A stretch of 64,000 bases of DNA from Gammaproteobacteria bacterium. Its GTDB lineage: Bacteria > Pseudomonadota > Gammaproteobacteria > Eutrophobiales > Eutrophobiaceae. The notes beneath the pieces are model-generated. The model worked only from the letters and a program-made list of their open reading frames with translations. It had not been told where the DNA came from and did no database searches. The stretch spans positions 248,001-312,000 of the forward strand of contig WLWS01000001.1 in assembly GCA_012103475.1 (NCBI GenBank). The letters run 5' to 3'. Position 1 is the first letter of the stretch. Each line of letters starts with the position of its first letter. A program made the translations under genes and the position numbers. Positions 1 to 8,001 of the stretch are shown here, one piece after another.

Positions 1-237
1 TACATCGAGCGTTTTTATTCCTGGCGGGATACTGAGTTCACTAAGCCGGCCAACTTTAATAATACGATCACCAGCAACCAGGACGGCGGCATTTCGCATG
101 GGTCGTCCACCATAACCATCGATTAGCTGCCCGCCAATAATCGCCAGGTTCGGCGTAGCTGGAGATCCTGTCTGTTCGGCTCTGGAGAAAAAACTGAGGC
201 TAAGCAAGAATATTACCAATAAGCATTGTTTCATCAT
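1..237 (-). CDS. Amidohydrolase-family protein, N-terminal part (runs off window)
   Basis: The reverse strand is open from the window edge to an ATG at 237, giving 79 residues. It starts with a Sec signal peptide (MMKQCLLVIFLLSLSFFSRA) followed by a stretch containing IIGGQLIDGYGG and AAVLVAGDRI. That is the small N-terminal beta-sandwich that opens metal-dependent amidohydrolases of the imidazolonepropionase/prolidase type. A GGGAG ribosome site lies just upstream; the ATG at 234 is an equally good start. The metal-binding HxH motif and the rest of the enzyme lie outside the window. It resembles the two complete exported amidohydrolases at 9857-11314 and 11338-12627, so the organism carries several. 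The substrate cannot be told. Confidence 0.75.
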   Translation of the reverse strand, partial: MMKQCLLVIFLLSLSFFSRAEQTGSPATPNLAIIGGQLIDGYGGRPMRNAAVLVAGDRIIKVGRLSELSIPPGIKTLDV

Positions 238-617
238 CGCTCCCCTAGAGTTGATACTGTGTCGATAAAAATCAGTCATCTGCTCCAACCTTAAAAGATG
301 TGTGGTCACAGCTTGTTAATATAAGGCTTTCCAGCTAAGGATACCTGTGAACTACAGAGGTTCAACAGCAATTAAAACAGATTTCGTTGTCTTTTACGCA
401 ATTAACTAGGCACTGCATCGCATGTAAGTGTTATGGGTAATTATGTAATATGTGGTATCAACTGGTGCAAAAAATATTTAGCATAAATTTTACACGCTGT
501 TAGTAAAGTAAAATCATCAGGTTGACACAATTTACAAAGTTTCGTCGTATCGAGAAAATAGTAAAGATGCTCACTACTCCAGACAGTAAAAATTTTTTAA
601 ATGATTAGGTGAAGGAT
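238..617. other. Divergent intergenic region, no gene seen
   Basis: This AT-rich gap of about 380 bases separates the leftward amidohydrolase from the rightward DinB-family gene. No open frame with a plausible start and ribosome site, and no RNA gene, was found. The only recognisable signal is the possible sigma-70 promoter at 522-550 facing the DinB gene. Confidence 0.5.
522..550 (+). promoter_or_regulatory. Possible sigma-70 promoter for the DinB-family gene
   Basis: A perfect -35 hexamer TTGACA at 522-527 is followed after 17 bases by TCGTAT at 545-550, a poor -10 match. The predicted start would lie about 60 bases before the ATG at 618. The spacing is good but the -10 is weak. Confidence 0.3.
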
Positions 618-1118
618 ATGCAATTATACGATTTATACCCATACTGGAAACGCGAGCGCGACATGCTGTTTGACGGTCTTGAAAAAATAGTTGGGGAATT
701 AAGACAAAAACGAAGTCCGGAACAGGTCGAACATGTTTTTAAATGGATTCCTGGCGGCGGAGTCCGGAGTATAAGCGACACCTTGCGGCATATGGCGTAT
801 GTGGAATACTACATTATTGAAAAAGTAATTCTTGATGGAACACCCAAGGATTACTTGCCTGGCACACTCTTCCCTGAAAAAGATTATCCGACTCACGACG
901 ATGTTATAAAATTGATGCATGAAGTGCACGAGGGAACAAAAGCTGCATATGAAACATTAACGATCGAAGATTTAAAAAAGGAAATACCCGCCTTCCGTAA
1001 AATGATGACAATAGAAAGGTTGCTCTGGAGTATCATACAGGAAGAGGCTCATCACCGTGGTCAGATTTATATGATGCTACGCATGCAGGGAATCGCACCG
1101 CCTGAACGCAAAGACTGA
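618..1118 (+). CDS. DinB/YfiT-superfamily protein, candidate bacillithiol S-transferase
   Basis: A 166-residue four-helix-bundle protein of the DinB superfamily. Metal-ligand candidates are H58 in the second helix (LRHMAYVE) and H145/H146 in the C-terminal EEAHHRGQ motif; the usual first histidine of that motif is replaced by an acidic or glutamine residue. A GTG at 609 would add three residues, but the AGGTGA site sits five bases before the ATG at 618, so that start is preferred. In Bacillus and Staphylococcus the YfiT/BstA members of this superfamily conjugate bacillithiol to electrophiles. Here the gene converges on the bacillithiol operon, 48 bases from the end of bshB1. The S-transferase role is inferred from family and position; another DinB-fold activity is possible. 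Confidence 0.8.
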   Translation: MQLYDLYPYWKRERDMLFDGLEKIVGELRQKRSPEQVEHVFKWIPGGGVRSISDTLRHMAYVEYYIIEKVILDGTPKDYLPGTLFPEKDYPTHDDVIKLMHEVHEGTKAAYETLTIEDLKKEIPAFRKMMTIERLLWSIIQEEAHHRGQIYMMLRMQGIAPPERKD

Positions 1119-1166
1119 CGCTCAGACATATATCATTATCCAGTACTCTCTATTTATTGTTTGAGC

Positions 1167-1877
1167 TCAGATTGAATTAAGTCGCAGTTCTTTGATTGGA
1201 TCATCAATTCTCTGGGCTTCCTTTATCCAGTAGGGTTCAGCATATTCGACTCCACACTGTAGTCCGTAACTACGAGCCCCGTTCAAAATGTAGGACTCCA
1301 TATCTTGTTTCGTGACCGGGTTTGTCGATCCAGCTTCGCCGAATTGCGATCGGTATGCAGCTACGGCTTCCAGTTTGCGATCGATCTGCGCAGTGATATC
1401 AACATAAAAAGATGGGGTCTGTTGTTGGAACGATGTGGAATAAAGTATTCTGTCCGGTCGGTGTATATCTCCGGGCACAGGAAATTTTTTTAATCCCGCT
1501 GCGAAGATTCCTGCGTAAGCAATTTCGGCAGTAGCATTGTGATCCGGGTGTCGCTGTCCACCCGTTGGCAGTATCACAAGTGCTGGCCGCAGCTTGCGTA
1601 TGTATGAAGCAATTACCTCACGGCTGTTCTCAGTAAGAGTGAGTCGGGCATCCGGAAGCTCTGCGTTTTCCCGTGCTGAAAGACCCATTATCTTACTTGC
1701 GAGTAATGCTTCTTCAGTTCGGAGCTCCGCCGTACCCCGGCTACCCATTTCTCCCCGGGTTAGATCGAGAATACCGATTTTGTATCCTTGATCAGCCATG
1801 CGCATCAATAAACCACTACAGCTGACTTCAACATCATCAGGGTGCGCGGCTATCGCCAGCACATCAACAGTATTCAT
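1167..1877 (-). CDS. bshB1: Bacillithiol biosynthesis deacetylase BshB1
   Basis: A 236-residue LmbE/PIG-L-fold zinc deacetylase. The metal-binding AAHPDD motif lies near the N-terminus and a distal HPDHN motif (GGQRHPDHNATAE) is present, as in BshB. The enzyme removes the acetyl group from GlcNAc-malate to give GlcN-malate, the second step of bacillithiol synthesis. The ATG at 1877 is chosen because GGAGG lies eight bases upstream; an upstream TTG would add five residues. The start codon overlaps the bshA stop (ATGA), indicating translational coupling. As third gene of a bshC-bshA-bshB1 run its assignment is stronger than for an isolated LmbE protein. C-terminal end YGLQCGVEYAEPY is typical of the BshB1 group. 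Confidence 0.9.
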   Translation of the reverse strand: MNTVDVLAIAAHPDDVEVSCSGLLMRMADQGYKIGILDLTRGEMGSRGTAELRTEEALLASKIMGLSARENAELPDARLTLTENSREVIASYIRKLRPALVILPTGGQRHPDHNATAEIAYAGIFAAGLKKFPVPGDIHRPDRILYSTSFQQQTPSFYVDITAQIDRKLEAVAAYRSQFGEAGSTNPVTKQDMESYILNGARSYGLQCGVEYAEPYWIKEAQRIDDPIKELRLNSI

Positions 1878-3010
1878 ATCATGGTCCTCCAATAAAGCGC
1901 TTCATACATTGGAATGATACGGTCCGCATCAAATCGTAAGGCACTTTCCCGCGCTTGTTTACGATGGCGGCTACGAAATTCAGAATCCAGGACTAATTCG
2001 AGTACCTTATTTGCCATAGCGTTGATGTCTCCCAGAGGAACACGATAACCATTGTCACCATTGATTATTAACTCATCAAGGGCAGCCACATCATAAGAGA
2101 CAACCGGTACACCACAGGCCAGCGCCTCCAAAGCGGCCAGACCAAAACTTTCCTCTTCTGACGGTAACAAAAATACATCACAACATGCCAGCAACTCCTG
2201 CAAATGGTTCTGGTTGCTTAGCACATGCAAACGCCCCCGTAGATTCAATCGCTCAGCTTCCTGCCATACTTCAGCCATCTCAGGTCCATCACCAATCAAC
2301 AGCAGACGCGCAGGACGTTTTTCGTTGACAGCTGCCAGTACCCGTACAGTATCCACAGGCCTCTTAAGCGGCCTGAAATTGGATAGATGAACCAACAATA
2401 TTTCATCTTCCTCTGCAAAACGTGCACGTTGTTTATCATTGGTGCCTGGATGAAAAACAGTCAGATCAACGAAGTTAGGGATTACTTCCGTATTACTACA
2501 TTCAGGGAAGGTCTCTCTGGTTGCTTGGTTCAGGTACTCAGATACAGAAGTGACCGAATCCGAAGAGCGTATGGAAAAACAGGTGATATCATAAAGGGAC
2601 TTGTCAGAACCAACGAGGGTAATGTCAGTACCATGCAAGGTCGTTATCAATTTCGGGCGCTCAGAGTTACCAATAATAGACTTGGCCAGAAAACCAGCGG
2701 TGGCATGCGGAAGTGCGTAGTGAACATGGAGAATATCCAGTTCAAATTGTCGCGACACTTCTGCCATCTTCGCAGCGAGTGTGAGCGTATAAGGCGGGTA
2801 TTTGAACAAGGGATAACGAGCTGCATCCACTTCATGAAAAAATAGTTTCTCATCGAATACCGATGTCCGGAACGGAGGAGCATAAGCAATAAAATGAATT
2901 TCGTGCCCCCGCTTCGCTAACAATCGACCTAATTCAGCTGCAACAACTCCCGAACCACCCGGAACAGGATAACCGGTAATACCGATCTTAAGTCGAGTAC
3001 CAGTTATCAA
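1874..3010 (-). CDS. bshA: N-acetyl-glucosaminyl L-malate synthase BshA
   Basis: A 378-residue GT4-family glycosyltransferase with two Rossmann domains. The N-terminus KIGITGYPVPGGSGVVAAEL matches the characteristic BshA opening, and the catalytic E-x7-E element appears in SEEESFGLAALEAL near residues 283-296. It transfers GlcNAc from UDP-GlcNAc to L-malate, the first committed step of bacillithiol synthesis. The start is a TTG immediately after the bshC stop codon; no ATG is available before the conserved N-terminus, so the non-standard start looks real. It overlaps bshB1 by four bases. No key residue seems missing. Confidence 0.92.
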   Translation of the reverse strand: MITGTRLKIGITGYPVPGGSGVVAAELGRLLAKRGHEIHFIAYAPPFRTSVFDEKLFFHEVDAARYPLFKYPPYTLTLAAKMAEVSRQFELDILHVHYALPHATAGFLAKSIIGNSERPKLITTLHGTDITLVGSDKSLYDITCFSIRSSDSVTSVSEYLNQATRETFPECSNTEVIPNFVDLTVFHPGTNDKQRARFAEEDEILLVHLSNFRPLKRPVDTVRVLAAVNEKRPARLLLIGDGPEMAEVWQEAERLNLRGRLHVLSNQNHLQELLACCDVFLLPSEEESFGLAALEALACGVPVVSYDVAALDELIINGDNGYRVPLGDINAMANKVLELVLDSEFRSRHRKQARESALRFDADRIIPMYEALYWRTMI

Positions 3011-4669
3011 TTAGTCCAGACCCCATAGAAGATGATTTCGTAAGCCCACCGGCCAATCTTCATACAAGCTGGAAAGAAATTCTGGGCCATATCGCGTCCA
3101 GTAATAGACGATATTAAAGTGACGTTCCTGTAGTTCACCCTTCGGAAAAAGATGCAATGCCAGGCGACTAAGCTGTCTTTCTGTATCAGATTCTTTTCGT
3201 CGATGAGCCGCATGCGTTTTTCTGGTCAGGCGCTGCAATTCCCTCTGTAAGCGTATAGCCGCAGACTGGACGGTCTTATTCAGGCCAGGTTCAAATTTTT
3301 CAACGATGGCCTGAATTTCTTCAAAACTTTTTTCAATGCTTCGTTCTGCAAGTTGAAAACTGGTATCTAGCTCTTCCGGTAGTGTTGTCTTTAGTATCCG
3401 GTTAATCTCATAACTGGCATCCTGCTGTAAGGCATTAAGATCAATGTCATTTTGAGAGAGACATCTGTTAAAATTTTTTTGAACAAGAGTCACGCTGGTT
3501 CTCGGCATGATAGTCGGGCGCGGTACGTCAAAATAGTCATACAAACCACCGATCTGTGCATAATAGGCAATTTCAGAGGGACCCAATACCACACCTAATG
3601 TGGGAAATAAGGCATTTTGTAAAATTGGGTTAAACAGAACATTTCCGGAAAAATCCTCCGGCTTCTCTTCCAGCATTTCGCAAAGAGTATCTATTGTGGC
3701 TGACTTCCCTTCTGCCAGAATGTAATTATTGTTTTTCTGCCGATGAATATTGTGCCGCCTACTTTGTTGATAAAATACAAACGTTTGTTCAGATTTTTTA
3801 TAAACCTGTCTGTGATAACCATCGTTCTCCAATCGTCTGGAAGTTTCTTCATAAAGAGAAAAAAGAGAAGCGGTATCTCGAAGTGCCTGTTGCAGAAGAG
3901 GTAAGGCAAGTTTTTTCAACTGCCGCTGACAGGGAGACACAAAAACCATCTGACTTTGTGGAAACATGCGGTACCACAAACGGGCGAACGCAACAGGAAA
4001 GGTGACATCGGTACTATATGTTTTCACAAGAATATCAAGCACGTCCTGTCTGAATTCAGTCGCGGGAATATAACCGAACAATTCATTTATCAACGATTTA
4101 ATACTGGCATCCAGTTTTATGCGTCCAACTGGCAAATCCAATGTGGTGTGTTTTGGTCTGTATGTAAGCGTGTTGATATCCGTTTCGTCGGGCAGATTAA
4201 TATGATTAACTTCGGCAAAGTCATGATCATCCGAAGCAAGCCAGAAACAGGGAATAACTGCGAATGAAAACTTGTCCGATAATTCAGACGCCCAACGTTC
4301 TAACGTAAGTGCTTTATAAACAGAATAAAGAGGGCCGCTAAAGAGACCGGGCTGCTGACCAGCAAAAACGGTGAACGAATCCTTATTGCGCAAAGTTTCG
4401 ATTTGATTTCTAGCCCCAGCCGGAGCTTCAATCTCCACCGCCAGTTCTTCCAGGGCCGACGCCAGTTCCTCACGCGGATAATCACGTTCTTTTAATTGTG
4501 TATATAATTGACCAAGTGCCGCGTCATCATCAAAGGTAGGGCCATAATACTCTCTGACTTTCTCCTGTTTATTAAGAAAATCCGCATACAATTTTGTCGC
4601 ATTCGAATGCTTTGATATCGGCACCTCGAGGTAAGCTTTGTTCTTTTTTTGCATCTCAGTTATGAGCAT
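3011..4669 (-). CDS. bshC: Putative cysteine ligase BshC
   Basis: A 552-residue protein close to the usual BshC length of about 540. Recognisable family segments are FAGQQPGLFSGPLYSVYKA, CFWLASDDHDFAEVNH and, near the middle, LGPSEIAYYAQIG, the nucleotide-binding core, followed by a long coiled-coil section (about residues 440-500, rich in E, R and Q). BshC adds cysteine to GlcN-malate, completing bacillithiol. It is first in the operon, directly abutting bshA with no gap. The ATG at 4669 is used; an ATG five codons further in is also possible, and neither has a strong ribosome site. Confidence 0.92.
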   Translation of the reverse strand: MLITEMQKKNKAYLEVPISKHSNATKLYADFLNKQEKVREYYGPTFDDDAALGQLYTQLKERDYPREELASALEELAVEIEAPAGARNQIETLRNKDSFTVFAGQQPGLFSGPLYSVYKALTLERWASELSDKFSFAVIPCFWLASDDHDFAEVNHINLPDETDINTLTYRPKHTTLDLPVGRIKLDASIKSLINELFGYIPATEFRQDVLDILVKTYSTDVTFPVAFARLWYRMFPQSQMVFVSPCQRQLKKLALPLLQQALRDTASLFSLYEETSRRLENDGYHRQVYKKSEQTFVFYQQSRRHNIHRQKNNNYILAEGKSATIDTLCEMLEEKPEDFSGNVLFNPILQNALFPTLGVVLGPSEIAYYAQIGGLYDYFDVPRPTIMPRTSVTLVQKNFNRCLSQNDIDLNALQQDASYEINRILKTTLPEELDTSFQLAERSIEKSFEEIQAIVEKFEPGLNKTVQSAAIRLQRELQRLTRKTHAAHRRKESDTERQLSRLALHLFPKGELQERHFNIVYYWTRYGPEFLSSLYEDWPVGLRNHLLWGLD

Positions 4670-4737
4670 GTCCGTTCATCTGCTAAGCCATTACCGGCGT
4701 GTAGATTCAGCTAACTAGTTTGTCTATAGAGCAACAA

Positions 4738-4765
4738 AATATAGTTTCTAACCTGATTGAATCAA
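4738..4765 (-). promoter_or_regulatory. Candidate sigma-70 promoter of the bsh operon
   Basis: On the reverse strand TTGATT (4765-4760) and TATATT (4743-4738) are separated by 16 bases, about 70 bases before bshC. The match is four of six and five of six to consensus. It lies in the only intergenic stretch upstream of the operon. Confidence 0.4.
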
Positions 4766-4846
4766 TCTGCTCATAAGGTAACCTAATTCTTATGTAGTTC
4801 GTATATTAATCTCAGTTTTTACTATAAAGAAAGTAAGGAAATTGCT

Positions 4847-5974
4847 ATGTCAGATTATGACGATACAGAAAAGGTCGATAACAATCAGAGAACCGTATTG
4901 GCTGCACTGGCCGGCGGAGCACTGACTGGCGCAGCGGCCCTGGCCGGGCAACAGACTCAGGCTGCGGCCAGAGAAACTTCTGGCTCAGAACAGTCTGTTA
5001 ATACGGGTGTCGATCTGAATAAAAAGGGTATGCAACTTATTATTACCGGTTCTGGATCGGCACTCCCGGATCCTCTTCGTGGTGGTGCCAGTTGTGCTGT
5101 CGTGGTCGATGGCGTCGTCCTCCAGTTCGATTGTGGCCGCCGGGTTCTGGAAAACCTGATGCTGGTTGGCATTAACCCGATGAAGGTAGATCATCTGTTT
5201 TTTACGCACCTGCATTTTGACCACATTGCCGACTACGATTACTTTGTTATCAGCAACTGGATAGCAGGCAGGCAGGAGCCGGTGTATGTTTATGGACCAA
5301 AACGAACCGAGGCTATGTCAGAGGGTGCGATAAAGCACATGCATGCTATGGACTATGAATTTGTTCATGAAATACTGAGCTACTGGCCACCGCATATGAA
5401 AAAGCGTCCAACTCAGGAACCACCCTTTACTGTGAAAGATGTGTCGCCCGGGGTGATCATTGAAACAGACAGTTTCAAGGTAACTAGTCTTGAGACAGAC
5501 CATCTGCCTTTTCCAAATATGCATACCCTCGGCTATCGGGTTGACTCTGATTACGGTTCGGTTGCTATTAGTGGTGACACCGGCGTTTCTGACGGTATGC
5601 TCAAGCTGGCAAAAGATGTCGATATCCTGGTGCATGAATGCGTAAAACCGGATCTTGGCATGACACCTGGCGGCGGCAAGTTCAGCAGCAAAGATTTTCA
5701 CAGTGACAAGCTGATGAAAAAGCGCCCACAGACCGGTCACACCAGCCCAAGTCAATTGGGTAAGCTGGCACAGGATGCCAATGTGAAGAAACTAATTGCC
5801 TATCACCTCGCACCTTATACCAGCGTTCCTGCCGCTATTGAGATGTCCAGTCTTTACCTGGGGCAAAGTCCCGGGCCATCTATCTGGACGGCATTCAGCA
5901 GTGCAATGAAAAAGCAATACGATGGACCGGTCGTCCTGGCTGAAGACCGGATGATTTTTGATATAAGAAAATAA
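4847..5974 (+). CDS. Exported metallo-beta-lactamase-fold hydrolase
   Basis: A 375-residue protein of the MBL fold, nearest to the RNase Z/arylsulfatase-like branch. The zinc motif THLHFDH is at residues 120-126; further ligands are likely in SGDTG (about 245) and the late AYHLAPY. The N-terminus has about 14 polar residues and then an Ala/Gly-rich hydrophobic segment (RTVLAALAGGALTGAAALAG), suggesting export; only one arginine precedes it, so a Tat signal is not clear. AAGGAA lies before the ATG. It is divergent from bshC and converges on the PQQ dehydrogenase gene. The substrate is unknown; periplasmic location argues against a tRNA-processing role. Confidence 0.8.
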   Translation: MSDYDDTEKVDNNQRTVLAALAGGALTGAAALAGQQTQAAARETSGSEQSVNTGVDLNKKGMQLIITGSGSALPDPLRGGASCAVVVDGVVLQFDCGRRVLENLMLVGINPMKVDHLFFTHLHFDHIADYDYFVISNWIAGRQEPVYVYGPKRTEAMSEGAIKHMHAMDYEFVHEILSYWPPHMKKRPTQEPPFTVKDVSPGVIIETDSFKVTSLETDHLPFPNMHTLGYRVDSDYGSVAISGDTGVSDGMLKLAKDVDILVHECVKPDLGMTPGGGKFSSKDFHSDKLMKKRPQTGHTSPSQLGKLAQDANVKKLIAYHLAPYTSVPAAIEMSSLYLGQSPGPSIWTAFSSAMKKQYDGPVVLAEDRMIFDIRK

Positions 5975-5993
5975 ATCAGGAAAATTACAGTCG

Positions 5994-7958
5994 CTATTCT
6001 CTCAGCGTAAAAGCAACAATAGCATCGCTTAGATCAGTGCCAAAGGTAGGGTAACCACCTGCTGCAATAATAATATATTGCTTGTTGTTCTTTTCATGCA
6101 GGTAAGTCATGGGTGTTGCTGTTCCCGGTGCCGGCAGCTTTTCACTCCATACTTGTTCACCTGTATGAAGATCATAGGCGCGAATTTTTTTATCGATACT
6201 TGCCCCGATAAAAACAAGTCCACCTTTTGTAATCATAGGACCGCCTTGATTTGGGGAGCCCCAGCCCTTTGGCGTATGTAGCAAACCAAACGCAATGGGC
6301 TTGCGTCCGAACGGGATTTGCCACTCGATTTTGCCGGTGACGGTATTGATTGCAGTCAGATTTCCCCAGGGAGGAGGATTGCAGGGAATGCCAAAACTGG
6401 ACGCCAGATATTCCCGTATTGATATATAGGGTGTGCCATACATCATTGAAATGGATTTCCCGAACTTTTTCTTTGCATCCGCTGATGATTCAAAACCCTC
6501 ACGCGGTACCAGCTTTTGCGAGGTAACTATATTCGTAGAATTAATAATTACCAGGCCGGACTCGGGATCAAAGGCAAGCCCACCCCAGTTGCTACCACCG
6601 GAAACAGACGGATAAAGTACCGAGCCCTTAATGCTAGGTGGCGTGTAGAGGCCTTCGTTTTTCAGTGCACTGAGCTGTTTACGGCATTGCTTCTTGTCCC
6701 AGAACGTCAGTCCCCAGGCATCTTCCGGCTTTATAGACTGCGGTGTAAAGGGGGGAGGAAATTGTGGCACAGGTTGAGTTGGCGATGATTTTTCGCCATC
6801 CACATCGGATTGGGCAACTGTGACTTCTTCAACAGGAAATAGCGGTTTACCTGTCAACCTGTCCAGTACAAACAGGAACCCGGTTTTTGTCGCCTGTAAA
6901 ACGGCTTCCACCTTTTCACCGTCATGACTTATTTCAACCAGAGTCGGCATCGATGGTAAATCGTAATCCCAGAGATCGTGATGCAAGGTCTGGTACGACC
7001 AGATTTCCTCACCGCTCAAGGCGTCTAACACCACCACCGCATTACCATAGGGAATAGGATCAGAACGTTGCACCCCGTATGTGTCCTGACTGGGGCTCCC
7101 GGTCGGCAAAAATACCCAGCCACGTTTAGTATCAATAGAAATCGGTGCCCAGGCGTTTGCAGCGCCAACAGTGTCACGTAAATGTTCCGGAATCGGGTTC
7201 CAGTTCCATAATTCGACGCCGCTACGAACATCGAAGGCTCTGACAATCCCGTCGGGGGCGTTTGCCCACTTACTGTCGTATATGGTGGAACCAACAATCA
7301 CGACATCCTGGTAGATAACCGGTGGGGATGTCTGGGAGATAGTACCTTCACCGTGATAGTCATAAGAATTTAGATCGATTTGCCCCTCATTTCCAAAGTC
7401 ACTGCAGAGTTTGCCGGTGTTAGCATCAACAGCAATCAGTCGTCCATCACCGGTACCGCTCAGCACCCGTTTAGTGCAAGTCTCCCCAGCTTTGTTTGAG
7501 TTTGACTCACTCCAATAAGCGACGCCGCGGCAATAGGCACCCTTGGAGTAAGTGTTTTTTCTGTCTAAGCCAGGGTCGTGGTTCCAAAGCTCAGTGCCAT
7601 TGCCGGGATCCAGGGCAACGATGCGATTAAACGGCGTACAGATATAGAGTTTGTCGTTAGCCAGTATCGGGTTGACTTCGAGAGGCGTCTTGGCTGTACC
7701 ATCCGCCCCGTCAGACACATCACCGCTGTGATATACCCAGGCCTGTTCAAGTTTTGAAACGTTTTGTCGGTTAATTTGATTGAGTGCAGAGTACTGACCA
7801 CCACCGGGAGAACCGCCGTAGGACGACCAGTTTTGTACCGGATTATCCGCCGATACATCAGCTGGAAGGTTAGCAGCCAGCTCCTGTGCCATGGTAAGAC
7901 TACTGGCAACCAGTAAAATAGCAGGAATTATTAATATAGTTTTAATACGGTTCTTCAT
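5994..7958 (-). CDS. Periplasmic PQQ-dependent dehydrogenase
   Basis: About 654 residues with a signal peptide (MKNRIKTILIIPAILLVASS...MAQ) and a beta-propeller built from tryptophan-docking repeats, seen as recurring ALDPGNGTELW, VLDALSGEEIWSY and AYDLHTGEQVWSE. This is the soluble relative of membrane glucose dehydrogenase that uses pyrroloquinoline quinone to oxidise sugars or alcohols in the periplasm. No CxxCH haem motif and no N-terminal multi-pass membrane domain are present, so a separate electron acceptor is needed. An upstream GTG (7973) would add five residues; the ATG at 7958 gives a cleaner signal peptide. It is downstream of and on the same strand as the creatininase-like gene. 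No PQQ synthesis genes are in the window. Confidence 0.88.
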   Translation of the reverse strand: MKNRIKTILIIPAILLVASSLTMAQELAANLPADVSADNPVQNWSSYGGSPGGGQYSALNQINRQNVSKLEQAWVYHSGDVSDGADGTAKTPLEVNPILANDKLYICTPFNRIVALDPGNGTELWNHDPGLDRKNTYSKGAYCRGVAYWSESNSNKAGETCTKRVLSGTGDGRLIAVDANTGKLCSDFGNEGQIDLNSYDYHGEGTISQTSPPVIYQDVVIVGSTIYDSKWANAPDGIVRAFDVRSGVELWNWNPIPEHLRDTVGAANAWAPISIDTKRGWVFLPTGSPSQDTYGVQRSDPIPYGNAVVVLDALSGEEIWSYQTLHHDLWDYDLPSMPTLVEISHDGEKVEAVLQATKTGFLFVLDRLTGKPLFPVEEVTVAQSDVDGEKSSPTQPVPQFPPPFTPQSIKPEDAWGLTFWDKKQCRKQLSALKNEGLYTPPSIKGSVLYPSVSGGSNWGGLAFDPESGLVIINSTNIVTSQKLVPREGFESSADAKKKFGKSISMMYGTPYISIREYLASSFGIPCNPPPWGNLTAINTVTGKIEWQIPFGRKPIAFGLLHTPKGWGSPNQGGPMITKGGLVFIGASIDKKIRAYDLHTGEQVWSEKLPAPGTATPMTYLHEKNNKQYIIIAAGGYPTFGTDLSDAIVAFTLRE

Positions 7959-8001
7959 GTCTAATGTTTTCACCTTGTCAGGCTAGACAAGTATCAACAG
8001 A

